This document shows positions 1 through 5,598 of a stretch of 7,703 nt of DNA, in pieces. The stretch spans positions 1-7,703 of the forward strand of contig JAVBOJ010000154.1 in assembly GCA_031550755.1 (NCBI GenBank). Reading direction: 5' to 3'. The position numbers were made by a program, and so were the translations under genes. This DNA comes from JAVBOJ01 sp031550755 (GTDB lineage: Bacteria > Bacillota > Clostridia > Oscillospirales > UBA929). The notes under the pieces were generated by a model, which saw nothing but the letters and a program-made list of their open reading frames with translations, was not told where the DNA came from and did not search any database. How positions within the stretch are numbered: the first letter of the stretch is position 1; each line of letters starts with the position of its first letter.

Positions 1-51
1 GTGGATGAGCAAAACAATGTCTATTTCGAGCAGAAAGAGGCGCGGTCATGA
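1..51 (+). CDS. 3' end of an upstream gene, possibly a DUF421/YetF-type protein
   Basis: Frame 1 is open from the first base to a TGA at 49-51 and encodes only a 16-residue tail, VDEQNNVYFEQKEARS. The stop overlaps the ATG of the next gene in an ATGA arrangement (48-51), the signature of translationally coupled operon genes, which is the main reason to believe this frame is coding. The tail alone does not identify the protein. In Clostridia, DUF4363 genes such as the next one commonly follow a DUF421 (YetF-like) membrane protein gene, and a hydrophilic charged tail would fit the end of such a protein. That identity is inference from context only. Confidence 0.5.
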   Translation: MDEQNNVYFEQKEARS

Positions 52-428
52 AGCGGGTGGGACTGACCGCCTGTGCGCTGCTGTTGCTGTTTGCGGGCGC
101 ACTGGCGGTGGGAGAGATCATCGTCTCCGATATGGAGGAGATTTTGGAGCTGCTCGACCGGGGCGAATGGGAGGCCGACAGCGGCAATCTGCCCGAGGCG
201 TTTGACGCCGTTGTCGAGGCGGTCGGTTTGTGGGAGCAGCGCCATACATTTTTGCATATTTTCCTTCATCAGGCGACGCTTCGGGAGATCACCGCCGACT
301 TTGCCGAGGTGATAGAGACGCTTTCAGTCGGCAACGTGGAGGGCTTTAAGGTCAAAAACGCCCGGCTGGAGGAGGAGCTGGACTGCATTCGGCACGGGCA
401 GAGGATCAGCTGGAGCAATGTGTTTTAG
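48..428 (+). CDS. DUF4363-like small membrane-anchored protein
   Basis: The 126-residue protein begins with a basic residue pair and a hydrophobic stretch (about residues 5-26), which looks like an uncleaved N-terminal membrane anchor. The rest is a predominantly alpha-helical, acidic domain with conserved-looking features of DUF4363: a Trp at 41, a central Trp-Glu at 62-63, a helix with H70 and H74, and an SWSNVF end resembling the S-x-x-N-I/L/F C-terminus of that family. The function of DUF4363 proteins is unknown; the body would lie outside the membrane. The start is fixed by the ATGA overlap with the upstream frame and by a GAAAGAGG stretch just before it. The gene sits between the unidentified upstream gene and a 42-residue ORF and probably shares their transcript. 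The family assignment is from recall of sequence style and gene context, so it is moderate. Confidence 0.65.
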   Translation: MKRVGLTACALLLLFAGALAVGEIIVSDMEEILELLDRGEWEADSGNLPEAFDAVVEAVGLWEQRHTFLHIFLHQATLREITADFAEVIETLSVGNVEGFKVKNARLEEELDCIRHGQRISWSNVF

Positions 429-442
429 GGGGAGGTGACAGG

Positions 443-571
443 ATGGAAAACAAGCCGAAAAACACGAAACAAAACCGCAAGGAGGACGGGGAATTTCACT
501 CAAAGCATGTAAACCACGACCCGCAGGCCGAGAGCGCCCGCGCCGCCCAGCTCAACGATCCGCGCAGATAG
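443..571 (+). CDS. 42-residue hydrophilic protein of unknown function
   Basis: An ATG at 443 is preceded by a very good ribosome binding site (GGGGGAGGTG, 428-437) 5 nt away and opens a 42-codon frame ending in TAG at 569-571. The product is strongly hydrophilic, basic in its first 13 residues and rich in Lys, Asn, Asp, Glu and Arg, with no membrane segment, Cys or recognised motif. The middle (FHSKHVNHDPQAES) and the end (AAQLNDPRR) have the compact look of a conserved small protein rather than random coding. It begins 14 nt after the DUF4363-like gene and ends 5 nt before an intrinsic terminator, so it is the natural last gene of this operon. I do not recognise a family and assign no function. 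It is easily missed by gene callers with a length cut-off. Confidence 0.7.
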   Translation: MENKPKNTKQNRKEDGEFHSKHVNHDPQAESARAAQLNDPRR

Positions 572-576
572 GGGAA

Positions 577-608
577 ACGCCGGCCGAATTTTTCGGCTGG
601 CGTTTTTT
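577..608 (+). terminator. Intrinsic terminator of the DUF4363-like operon
   Basis: A hairpin with 12-nt arms (577-588 and 592-603; one G-T wobble, otherwise complementary) closes a 3-nt T loop and runs directly into six Ts (603-608). It starts 5 nt after the stop of the 42-residue ORF. The A-rich stretch before the 5' arm and the T tract after the 3' arm may allow some function on the other strand as well, but no gene converges on it here. Confidence 0.93.
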
Positions 609-617
609 GTCGGGGTG

Positions 618-638
618 TGGTATGATAACATCTGTTAT
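618..638 (+). promoter_or_regulatory. Putative extended -10 promoter and overlapping palindrome before the RCC1-repeat gene
   Basis: TGG followed by TATGAT (618-626) matches an extended -10 element (TGn-TATAAT with one change); no good -35 is visible 17 nt upstream, which is tolerable for extended -10 promoters. Immediately overlapping is a perfect 14-bp inverted repeat, ATAACA-TC-TGTTAT (625-638), which would cover the predicted transcription start near 632-634, a common position for a repressor operator. The preceding terminator isolates this gene, so a promoter must lie in this short space. The exact -10 is uncertain because the region also holds TATAAA (636-641) and TATACT (646-651). Confidence 0.5.
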
Positions 639-665
639 AAATATGTATACTGAGGAGTTGCGCTT

Positions 666-1820
666 ATGTGTTATCAGAAACATAAAAAAATAACGAAACA
701 CAGTCGCCGTAAATTAACCAATATGATCTCCGCCATTCTGGCCATGCTCCTTTTTATAGGCTGCACGGCCTGCTCCGCACAAAAAACATACGAACCCGGC
801 AGAAATGCGCTGGCGTCAGGCAGCTATGATAAGGCTATGGCCATTCGCCAAAATGGAGAGCTTTGGGCCTGGGGCGGGCTGATGTATTTTCCCGATATAG
901 AGGGAGCCAGAGGCGGTACCCCTTCCTTGCCTGTGAAAGTTATGGAGGGTGTAACCAGCGTTTCGGCAGGCGCGACGTTTGTCGCCGCGATTAAAGAGAA
1001 CAATGAATTGTGGTACTACGGAGTGAGTTTAAACGAAGGGGTTCGTCAATACCTTGACGAAAAGGTGATGGACAATGTTGTTCAGGTTTCGGCGGGATCC
1101 CATTATGTTATGGCGGTAACCAGCAGCGGCGAACTATGGGCCTGGGGTGACAATACATATGGGCAGTTGGGGGACGGCGCGACGGAGTACCGAGAGTCGC
1201 CGGTAAAAATAATGGACAACATTGCGAGCGTTTCCGCCGGGGGTACATATTGCATGGCCGTTACAAAAAGCGGCGAGCTGTACGGCTGGGGACAGAATAT
1301 GTATGGAAACCTTGGCGACGGTACGTCTGTGGATCGGACGGTTCCGGTGAAGATACTGGAGGATGTGTCCATGGTCTCGGCGTATTGGAATCATACGATG
1401 GCGGTTAAGAAAAACGGCGAGCTGTGGGGATGGGGCTATGGCAGCTCGGGAGGCCTAGGAGATGGGGCTTTGAGCGATCAATATAAGCCGATAAAAATTA
1501 TGGATAACGTAGCCATCGTTTCTGTCGGATATATGCACACAATGGCGATCACTAAAGACGGCAGCCTTTGGGGTTGGGGTAACAATGCGTCAGGTGAGGT
1601 TATGGACGACGAGGCTCATCAGATGCGAGCCCCCGTAAAAGTTATGAACAACGTGTCAAGCGTACTGGCCGGCCACGGTTTTACCATAGCTATCAAGAAG
1701 AACGGCGAGCTGTGGAGTTGGGGACGCAATGACAGCGGACAGCGGGGCGACGGGAAATCGGAGTTCCTTAGAACTGACAAGTCTGCCTCTTTGGTGATGG
1801 AAAAAATGATGCTTCCGTAA
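666..1820 (+). CDS. RCC1-repeat beta-propeller lipoprotein (predicted)
   Basis: This 384-residue protein starts at an ATG 8 nt after GAGGAG (652-657). Its N-terminus has a long basic region (residues 1-19), a hydrophobic core (20-31) and LLFIGCTAC, so lipidation at Cys33 or Cys36 after signal peptidase II cleavage is likely, placing it on the outer face of the cell membrane. The mature part consists of seven copies of an RCC1/ATS1-type unit ending in G-E-L-W-x-W-G; the final Gly of each falls at residues 70, 119, 161, 209, 257, 305 and 353. The spacing is 48 residues for the last four intervals, and seven units match the seven-bladed propeller of RCC1 proteins. Such propellers are usually binding scaffolds; the partner here is unknown. 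The gene has its own promoter region and terminator. Its codons are richer in A and T than those of its neighbours, which suggests later acquisition. Confidence 0.9.
   Translation: MCYQKHKKITKHSRRKLTNMISAILAMLLFIGCTACSAQKTYEPGRNALASGSYDKAMAIRQNGELWAWGGLMYFPDIEGARGGTPSLPVKVMEGVTSVSAGATFVAAIKENNELWYYGVSLNEGVRQYLDEKVMDNVVQVSAGSHYVMAVTSSGELWAWGDNTYGQLGDGATEYRESPVKIMDNIASVSAGGTYCMAVTKSGELYGWGQNMYGNLGDGTSVDRTVPVKILEDVSMVSAYWNHTMAVKKNGELWGWGYGSSGGLGDGALSDQYKPIKIMDNVAIVSVGYMHTMAITKDGSLWGWGNNASGEVMDDEAHQMRAPVKVMNNVSSVLAGHGFTIAIKKNGELWSWGRNDSGQRGDGKSEFLRTDKSASLVMEKMMLP
816..1724 (+). repeat. Seven RCC1-type coding repeats, period about 144 nt
   Basis: The seven protein units are also visible at the DNA level as recurring GGCGAGCTGTGG-GG-TGGGG-like segments, for example near 1407, 1695 and 1275. 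The period is 144 nt (48 codons) for units 3 to 7; the first intervals are 49 and 42 codons, so units 1 and 2 have drifted most. The unit before GELWxWG carries a conserved hydrophobic triplet (MAV, MAI, IAI or AAI), and the segment after it usually gives a GxLGDG turn, both standard for RCC1 repeats. The second unit is degenerate (NELWYYG), and the last is followed by only 31 residues. Confidence 0.8.
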
Positions 1821-1875
1821 GTGACGAGGGAATACAGATGAGAAAATGAACCGGCACCGCTGATATAAAGCCCGA

Positions 1876-1903
1876 GGCCGCCCTTGTCGGGGCGGTCATT
1901 TTT
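1876..1903 (+). terminator. Intrinsic terminator of the RCC1-repeat gene
   Basis: Arms 1876-1883 and 1890-1897 form an 8-bp stem (one G-T wobble, mostly G-C) with a 6-nt loop, followed after one A by five Ts (1899-1903). It lies 55 nt after the RCC1-repeat gene's stop and just before the nusB promoter, so it separates the two transcription units. Confidence 0.88.
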
Positions 1904-1909
1904 GTCCGT

Positions 1910-1938
1910 TTGACTTTATTTCCCGTTGCGGTTATAAT
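1910..1938 (+). promoter_or_regulatory. Consensus sigma-A promoter of the nusB operon
   Basis: TTGACT (1910-1915) and TATAAT (1933-1938) are separated by exactly 17 nt, a near-perfect housekeeping promoter. Transcription would start around 1944-1946, giving a leader of only about 25 nt before the nusB GTG. The promoter follows a terminator and is the only clear one before the whole nusB-to-ispA gene set. Confidence 0.92.
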
Positions 1939-1949
1939 CGTTATACCGC
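1928..1949 (+). promoter_or_regulatory. Imperfect palindrome over the -10 box and start site
   Basis: GCGGTTATAA (1928-1937) and TTATACCGC (1941-1949) are complementary over nine pairs, with one extra T in the left arm and a TCG centre. The element covers the -10 box and the predicted transcription start. It is placed like an operator, but a chance palindrome built on the AT-rich -10 cannot be excluded. Confidence 0.35.
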
Positions 1950-1955
1950 CAAATT

Positions 1956-1961
1956 GGGAGG
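1956..1961 (+). promoter_or_regulatory. Ribosome binding site that sets the nusB start
   Basis: GGGAGG lies 8 nt before a GTG at 1970-1972. The ATG at 1968-1970 is followed at once by TGA and cannot be the start, and the in-frame ATG at 1910 lies within the -35 element, upstream of the predicted transcription start. The GTG is therefore the only sensible initiator. Confidence 0.85.
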
Positions 1962-1969
1962 TTTTCCAT

Positions 1970-2422
1970 GTGACCCGTTCACAGGCCCGCGAAATCGCCG
2001 TCCAGATCCTGTTTTCCTATCCCTTCAACGGAAGCTCACTCCGCGAGCTGCTCGCCGAGTGGACCGAAGCATCCTTTTTCGAGCGGCTGTCCGGCGAGGA
2101 CGAGCTGTACGAAACGCCGCCCGGCCCCGACGAGCGGGACTATATCACCCGCGTTGTGGCTGGTGTGGAAGAGCATCTGCCCGAGCTGGATTCGTACATT
2201 GAAAAGTACTCCGTCGGCTGGGAATTCGGACGAATTTCCGGCATGGCGCGCGCCGCCATGCGGGTGTGCATGTTCGAGGTGCTGTATATGGACGATATTC
2301 CCAACAGCGCGGCCATCAATGAAGCGGTGGAGATCCTGAAAAAGTATGAGCCGCGGGAGATCGTTTCATTTACCAACGGTCTGCTCGGCAGCTTTATCCG
2401 CGCACAGGGGCATCTCCAATGA
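1970..2422 (+). CDS. nusB: Transcription antitermination factor NusB
   Basis: NusB binds boxA RNA together with NusE (ribosomal protein S10) and helps RNA polymerase complete rRNA transcripts without early termination. The 150-residue product, a normal length for the family, starts with the typical TRSQAREIAVQILFS helix. It carries the C-terminal family block: W84, RIS (88-90), the MARAAMR-FE-LY helix (92-106), the DIP motif (109-111), AINEAVEILKKY (115-126) and FTNGLLG (134-140). The middle (residues 40-60) contains an acidic, Pro-rich insert that is variable in the family. Translation begins at GTG 1970 behind GGGAGG; longer versions starting at 1910 would read through the promoter. It is the first gene of the operon and its stop overlaps the ATG of the next gene by 4 nt (ATGA, 2419-2422), so the two are translationally coupled. 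Confidence 0.95.
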   Translation: MTRSQAREIAVQILFSYPFNGSSLRELLAEWTEASFFERLSGEDELYETPPGPDERDYITRVVAGVEEHLPELDSYIEKYSVGWEFGRISGMARAAMRVCMFEVLYMDDIPNSAAINEAVEILKKYEPREIVSFTNGLLGSFIRAQGHLQ

Positions 2423-3333
2423 GTCTGTTTCTGGGGATCGACACCAGCAATTACACCACCTCGGCGGCGCTGCTTGATACCGTTTCGGGTGAGATGCGGC
2501 AGGCCAAACGCCCGCTGGCCGTGCCCCCGGGCGCGCTTGGTCTGCGGCAGAACGAAACGGTCTTTCAGCATATCAAGGCCCTGCCAGAGCTTGTGTCTGC
2601 ATGGCCGCTGCGGGATGTGTCGTCTATCGGCGTCAGCGCGCGCCCGCGCGATGTCGAAGGCTCCTATATGCCCTGCTTTGTGGCCGGGGAGTCGGCGGCG
2701 CGGCTGATCGGCGGCGCGTTGGGCGTGCCGGTGTATGATTTTTCCCACCAGGCGGGGCATTTGGCGGCGGCGGCCTTTTCAGCCGGCCGGACGGAGCTGT
2801 TGGAGGCTCCGTTTTTGGCGTGGCATGTTTCGGGCGGAACGACCGAGTTTTTGCGCGTCGCCCCGTCGGAAAACGGCGTGTTTCTTCCCGTGCGCGTCGG
2901 CGGAACGCGCGATTTGACCGCCGGGCAGCTCATCGACCGCACCGGTGTACTGCTGGGGCTGGACTTCCCCGCGGGGCAGGCGCTGGAGACGCTGTGCGCC
3001 GGGGAAGGGGAGAGCTTTCCCGTGCGGGTGGAGGACGCGGCATTTTCGCTGTCGGGACTGCAAAACAAGGTGGAGACCATGGAAAAACAGGGGGCGGAGC
3101 CTGCCCATATCGCGTTTTTCGCCATCGAATCGGTCGGCAACGCGCTGGTCAGGGCTACGCGGCAGGGACAGGAGAAATACCCCGGGCTCCCGGTTTTGTG
3201 CGCGGGCGGCGTCATGTCCAACCGGCGGATTCGCGCTCGCCTGGAGACGTTGGGCGCGCTGTTTTGCCAGCCGGCGTTTTCCGCCGACAATGCCGCCGGA
3301 GCGGCCTTTTTGGCGTCCCGCCGTGTCCCGTAA
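2419..3333 (+). CDS. Shortened TsaD/Kae1 paralog (M22 / ASKHA fold)
   Basis: This 304-residue protein is related to TsaD/Kae1, the enzyme that transfers threonylcarbamoyl to A37 of ANN-decoding tRNAs, but looks like the divergent Clostridia paralog often annotated as peptidase M22 or O-sialoglycoprotein endopeptidase. Seen in it are the phosphate loop GIDTSNYTTSAAL (6-18), HQAGH (H110, H114), VSGGTTEFL (137-145), GGTRDLTAGQLIDRTGVLLGLD (161-182), AGGVMSNRRIR (262-272) and ADNAAGAA (289-296). The two His and D290 correspond to the three metal ligands of TsaD, so metal binding is probably kept. Changed are the N-terminal ETSCDET-type block (here DTSNYTT) and the usual GPG motif (here SARPRDVEG, 73-81). 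True TsaD is about 335-345 residues, so it is also short. Whether it modifies tRNA is unknown; a genuine tsaD is expected elsewhere. It overlaps nusB by 4 nt. Confidence 0.85.
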   Translation: MSLFLGIDTSNYTTSAALLDTVSGEMRQAKRPLAVPPGALGLRQNETVFQHIKALPELVSAWPLRDVSSIGVSARPRDVEGSYMPCFVAGESAARLIGGALGVPVYDFSHQAGHLAAAAFSAGRTELLEAPFLAWHVSGGTTEFLRVAPSENGVFLPVRVGGTRDLTAGQLIDRTGVLLGLDFPAGQALETLCAGEGESFPVRVEDAAFSLSGLQNKVETMEKQGAEPAHIAFFAIESVGNALVRATRQGQEKYPGLPVLCAGGVMSNRRIRARLETLGALFCQPAFSADNAAGAAFLASRRVP

Positions 3334-3356
3334 ATTACAACAAAGGGAGGCGAACC

Positions 3357-4883
3357 ATGAAGAAAAAACTGATTGCCACACTGATGGAGGCGCTGTCCTC
3401 CGTCGCGCCGATCACCGCCGTGGTGCTGCTGTTGAGCGTCACGCTCACGCCGATGCCGGCCGGTACGCTGCTGCTGTTTCTGTTCGGCGCACTGCTGCTG
3501 ATTGTCGGCATGGGGCTGTTCACCATGGGGGCCGATATGTCGCTGATGATGATGGGCGAGGACATCGGCATCACCATGACAAGGAGCAAAAAGATCCTGC
3601 TGGTCTGCGCCGTCAGCTTTGCCATGGGCGTCATCATCACGATTGCCGAGCCGGATTTGCAGGTGCTGGCGCAGCTTGTCCCGGGCGTGCCCAATTTGGT
3701 ATTGATTGTGACGGTAGCCGTGGGAGTCGGCCTGTTTCTGGTCTTTTCCATTTTGCGCATCCTGTTCCAAATCCCGCTCTCCCGGATGCTGATCGGCTGC
3801 TATCTCGCGGTGATCGTGCTGTCGATCTTTACCCCCAACAACTTTGTGGCGGTCGCGTTTGACTCGGGCGGGGTCACCACCGGACCCATCACCGTGCCGT
3901 TTGTGTTGGCCATGGGCTTGGGTTTGGCCTCCATCCGCGGTGACAAGGAATCCAGAGACGACAGCTTCGGGCTCGTGGCGCTGTGCAGCATCGGCCCGAT
4001 CCTGGCCGTCATGATTTTGGGGATTCTTTACAAGCCGAGCGGCGCGGGGTATGTCCCCCCGGTCATCCCCGATATCGTCATGACCCGCGATGTCTCCCAT
4101 GAGATTCTTCACCATATTCCGGAGCAGATGCTGGAAGTGTTGAAATCGGTCTGGCCGCTCATGGCGGTGCTGGTCTTGTTCCAGCTCTTTACCAGACGGT
4201 ACCACAAGCGCCAGTTTTTGCGCGTGCTGGTCGGTTTTATTTATACCTTCGCCGGGCTGGTGCTGTTTCTCACAGGTGTCAATGTCGGCTTCATCCCGGT
4301 GGGGCAGGTGCTGGGCAACGATCTCTCCCAATCGGCTGTCAAATGGCTGCTGATGCCGCTGGGCGCTCTCATCGGATATTTTATCGTCGCGGCTGAGCCC
4401 GCCGTCCATGTGCTGCGAAAGCAGGTGGAGGAGGTTTCAGGAGGCGCCATTCCGGGGCGCGCGGTGCAGCGGTATCTCTCCATCGGAACGGCGTGCGCGC
4501 TGACGATTGCCATGCTGCGCGTTTTGACCGGGATTTCGGTCTATTGGTTTTTGATTCCGGGCTATACGGTGGCCATTGTGCTCACATTTTTCACGCCGAA
4601 AATTTTTACCGGCATCGCCTTTGATTCGGGCGGCGTGGTCAGCGGTCCCATGACCTCCACGTTTTTGCTGCCCTTTGCCATCGGCGCGTGCGTGAGCCCC
4701 GACCGGATCATGACCGACGCGTTCGGTCTGGTGGCCATGGTGGCCATGACACCGCTGATCTCACTGCAAATTATGGGCATTGCCTATCACAACAAAATGT
4801 CGCAGGCGACGCAGCTCGACCTGCCGGCCGGACCCGATGACGAGATCATCGAGTTTATGGAGGAATTGTCCGATGAATCATGA
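3357..4883 (+). CDS. Tandem DUF1538 polytopic membrane protein, probable transporter
   Basis: The 508-residue product is very hydrophobic, with roughly a dozen predicted membrane segments, and consists of two homologous halves. Matching signatures are AEPDLQVL (97-104) with AEPAVHVL (346-353), AFDSGGVTTGP (167-177) with AFDSGGVVSGP (421-431), and DSFGLVALCSIGP (202-214) with DAFGLVAMVAMTP (454-466), at a constant offset of 249-254 residues. This is the DUF1538 family, whose substrate is unknown to me. Internal duplication and repeated Asp/Ser/Gly-rich motifs inside the membrane region are typical of secondary transporters. The acidic end (residues 493-508) should be cytoplasmic if the number of segments is even. 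The ATG at 3357 follows AAAGGGAGG (3342-3350), 23 nt after the TsaD-like gene. The frame is open far upstream, but that part is a shadow of the preceding gene. The next gene overlaps its end by 11 nt. Confidence 0.88.
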   Translation: MKKKLIATLMEALSSVAPITAVVLLLSVTLTPMPAGTLLLFLFGALLLIVGMGLFTMGADMSLMMMGEDIGITMTRSKKILLVCAVSFAMGVIITIAEPDLQVLAQLVPGVPNLVLIVTVAVGVGLFLVFSILRILFQIPLSRMLIGCYLAVIVLSIFTPNNFVAVAFDSGGVTTGPITVPFVLAMGLGLASIRGDKESRDDSFGLVALCSIGPILAVMILGILYKPSGAGYVPPVIPDIVMTRDVSHEILHHIPEQMLEVLKSVWPLMAVLVLFQLFTRRYHKRQFLRVLVGFIYTFAGLVLFLTGVNVGFIPVGQVLGNDLSQSAVKWLLMPLGALIGYFIVAAEPAVHVLRKQVEEVSGGAIPGRAVQRYLSIGTACALTIAMLRVLTGISVYWFLIPGYTVAIVLTFFTPKIFTGIAFDSGGVVSGPMTSTFLLPFAIGACVSPDRIMTDAFGLVAMVAMTPLISLQIMGIAYHNKMSQATQLDLPAGPDDEIIEFMEELSDES

Positions 4884-5598
4884 CTACCCGGCCATGCTGG
4901 CCCCGAAGCTGCTCGTGACCATTATAGACCGCGAAAGCGTCAAGCAGCTCGAAGAGATCCTGCGGGAAAAACATTTGCTGTTCCACTATATGTTCAACGC
5001 CAAGGGCACCGCCAGCTCGGAGATTTTAAAGACCTTCGGCCTCAGCGGCACCGACAAAACCGTCTGTATTTGCATCGCGCCGGAAATCAAGGCGCAGGCG
5101 CTGATGACGTCGGTGGCCGACCGGCTGTCGCTGGTCAGTCCGGGCAACGGCATTACGTTTGTTATGCCGATTTCCGGCGTCAGCGCGGCGGTTTCCCACG
5201 CGTTTTCGGAAGAAATGGAACGTCACAAAGAAAGGTTTGTGGAATGGATGGACAGAGAAGCGGAAAAAACAGTCGAAGAGGCCCGCTATGAGCTGGTCGT
5301 AGCCGTGATCAATCAGGGCTTTAGCGAAGAGCTGATGGAGAGCGCCCGCGCCGTCGGCGCGCGCGGCGGTACGATTGTACATGCCCGCCGGGCCGGCATT
5401 GAGGACGCCGTGAAGTTTTTCGGCATCACCCTACAGGCCGAGAAGGAAATTGTCGCGATTCTGGTGCACCATCATCAGAAAAAAGAGCTGATGCAGCGCA
5501 TCGTCAAGACCTGCGGCATCAACACAGACGCCCACGGCATCGTAATCGCCCTGCCGGTGGAGAGCTGCGCGGGCATTGCGGAGGAGCACGAAGCGTGA
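4873..5598 (+). CDS. Double-domain P-II-like regulatory protein
   Basis: The soluble 241-residue protein contains two P-II-like (GlnB-type ferredoxin-fold) halves: about residues 12-104 (KLLVTIIDRESVKQLEEIL ... NGITFVMPISGVS) and 139-236 (YELVVAVINQGFSEELMESAR ... HGIVIALPVESCAG), joined by a charged helical linker (110-137). Each half shows the order beta strand, helix, beta hairpin, EIV/VCI strand, helix, G-x-x-x-x-x-P-V/I strand. The second half is closer to P-II (GARGGTIVHARRAG, KFFGI, KEIVAILV). The T-loop is shorter than in GlnB, and the YRGAEY uridylylation motif is absent, so control by GlnD is unlikely. P-II proteins bind nucleotides at subunit clefts and usually gate a neighbouring transporter. 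The ATG at 4873 follows GGAGG (4859-4863) and lies inside the DUF1538 gene, giving an 11-nt overlap and tight coupling. Residue-level nucleotide contacts cannot be assigned by eye. Confidence 0.82.
   Translation: MNHDYPAMLAPKLLVTIIDRESVKQLEEILREKHLLFHYMFNAKGTASSEILKTFGLSGTDKTVCICIAPEIKAQALMTSVADRLSLVSPGNGITFVMPISGVSAAVSHAFSEEMERHKERFVEWMDREAEKTVEEARYELVVAVINQGFSEELMESARAVGARGGTIVHARRAGIEDAVKFFGITLQAEKEIVAILVHHHQKKELMQRIVKTCGINTDAHGIVIALPVESCAGIAEEHEA

Noticed and set aside
5..312. Alternative plus- and minus-strand frames over the DUF4363-like gene
   Set aside because: They are Arg/Cys-rich or His/Gln-rich shadows without ribosome binding sites; the frame at 48-428 has the signal anchor, the ATGA coupling and the family-like end.
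646..651. TATACT as the -10 box of the RCC1-repeat gene
   Set aside because: Transcription would start at or after the GAGGAG ribosome binding site (652-657), and no -35 is present at the right distance.
1103..1394. Minus-strand open frames opposite the RCC1-repeat gene
   Set aside because: They lie wholly within the repeat region and mirror its periodic codons; no ribosome binding site or family resemblance.
2820..3356. Upstream extension of the DUF1538 frame by 179 codons
   Set aside because: This part is Arg/Gly-rich out-of-frame reading of the TsaD-like gene; the ATG at 3357 has an excellent ribosome binding site and begins the hydrophobic protein.
2664..4409. Long minus-strand open frame of 581 codons
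   Set aside because: It lies opposite the TsaD-like and DUF1538 genes, is extremely rich in His, Gln and Asp as expected for the complement of hydrophobic codons, and shows no domain.
4780..4872. Earlier start for the P-II-like protein
   Set aside because: The extra 31 residues are an out-of-frame reading of the DUF1538 C-terminus; GGAGG at 4859-4863 points to the ATG at 4873.
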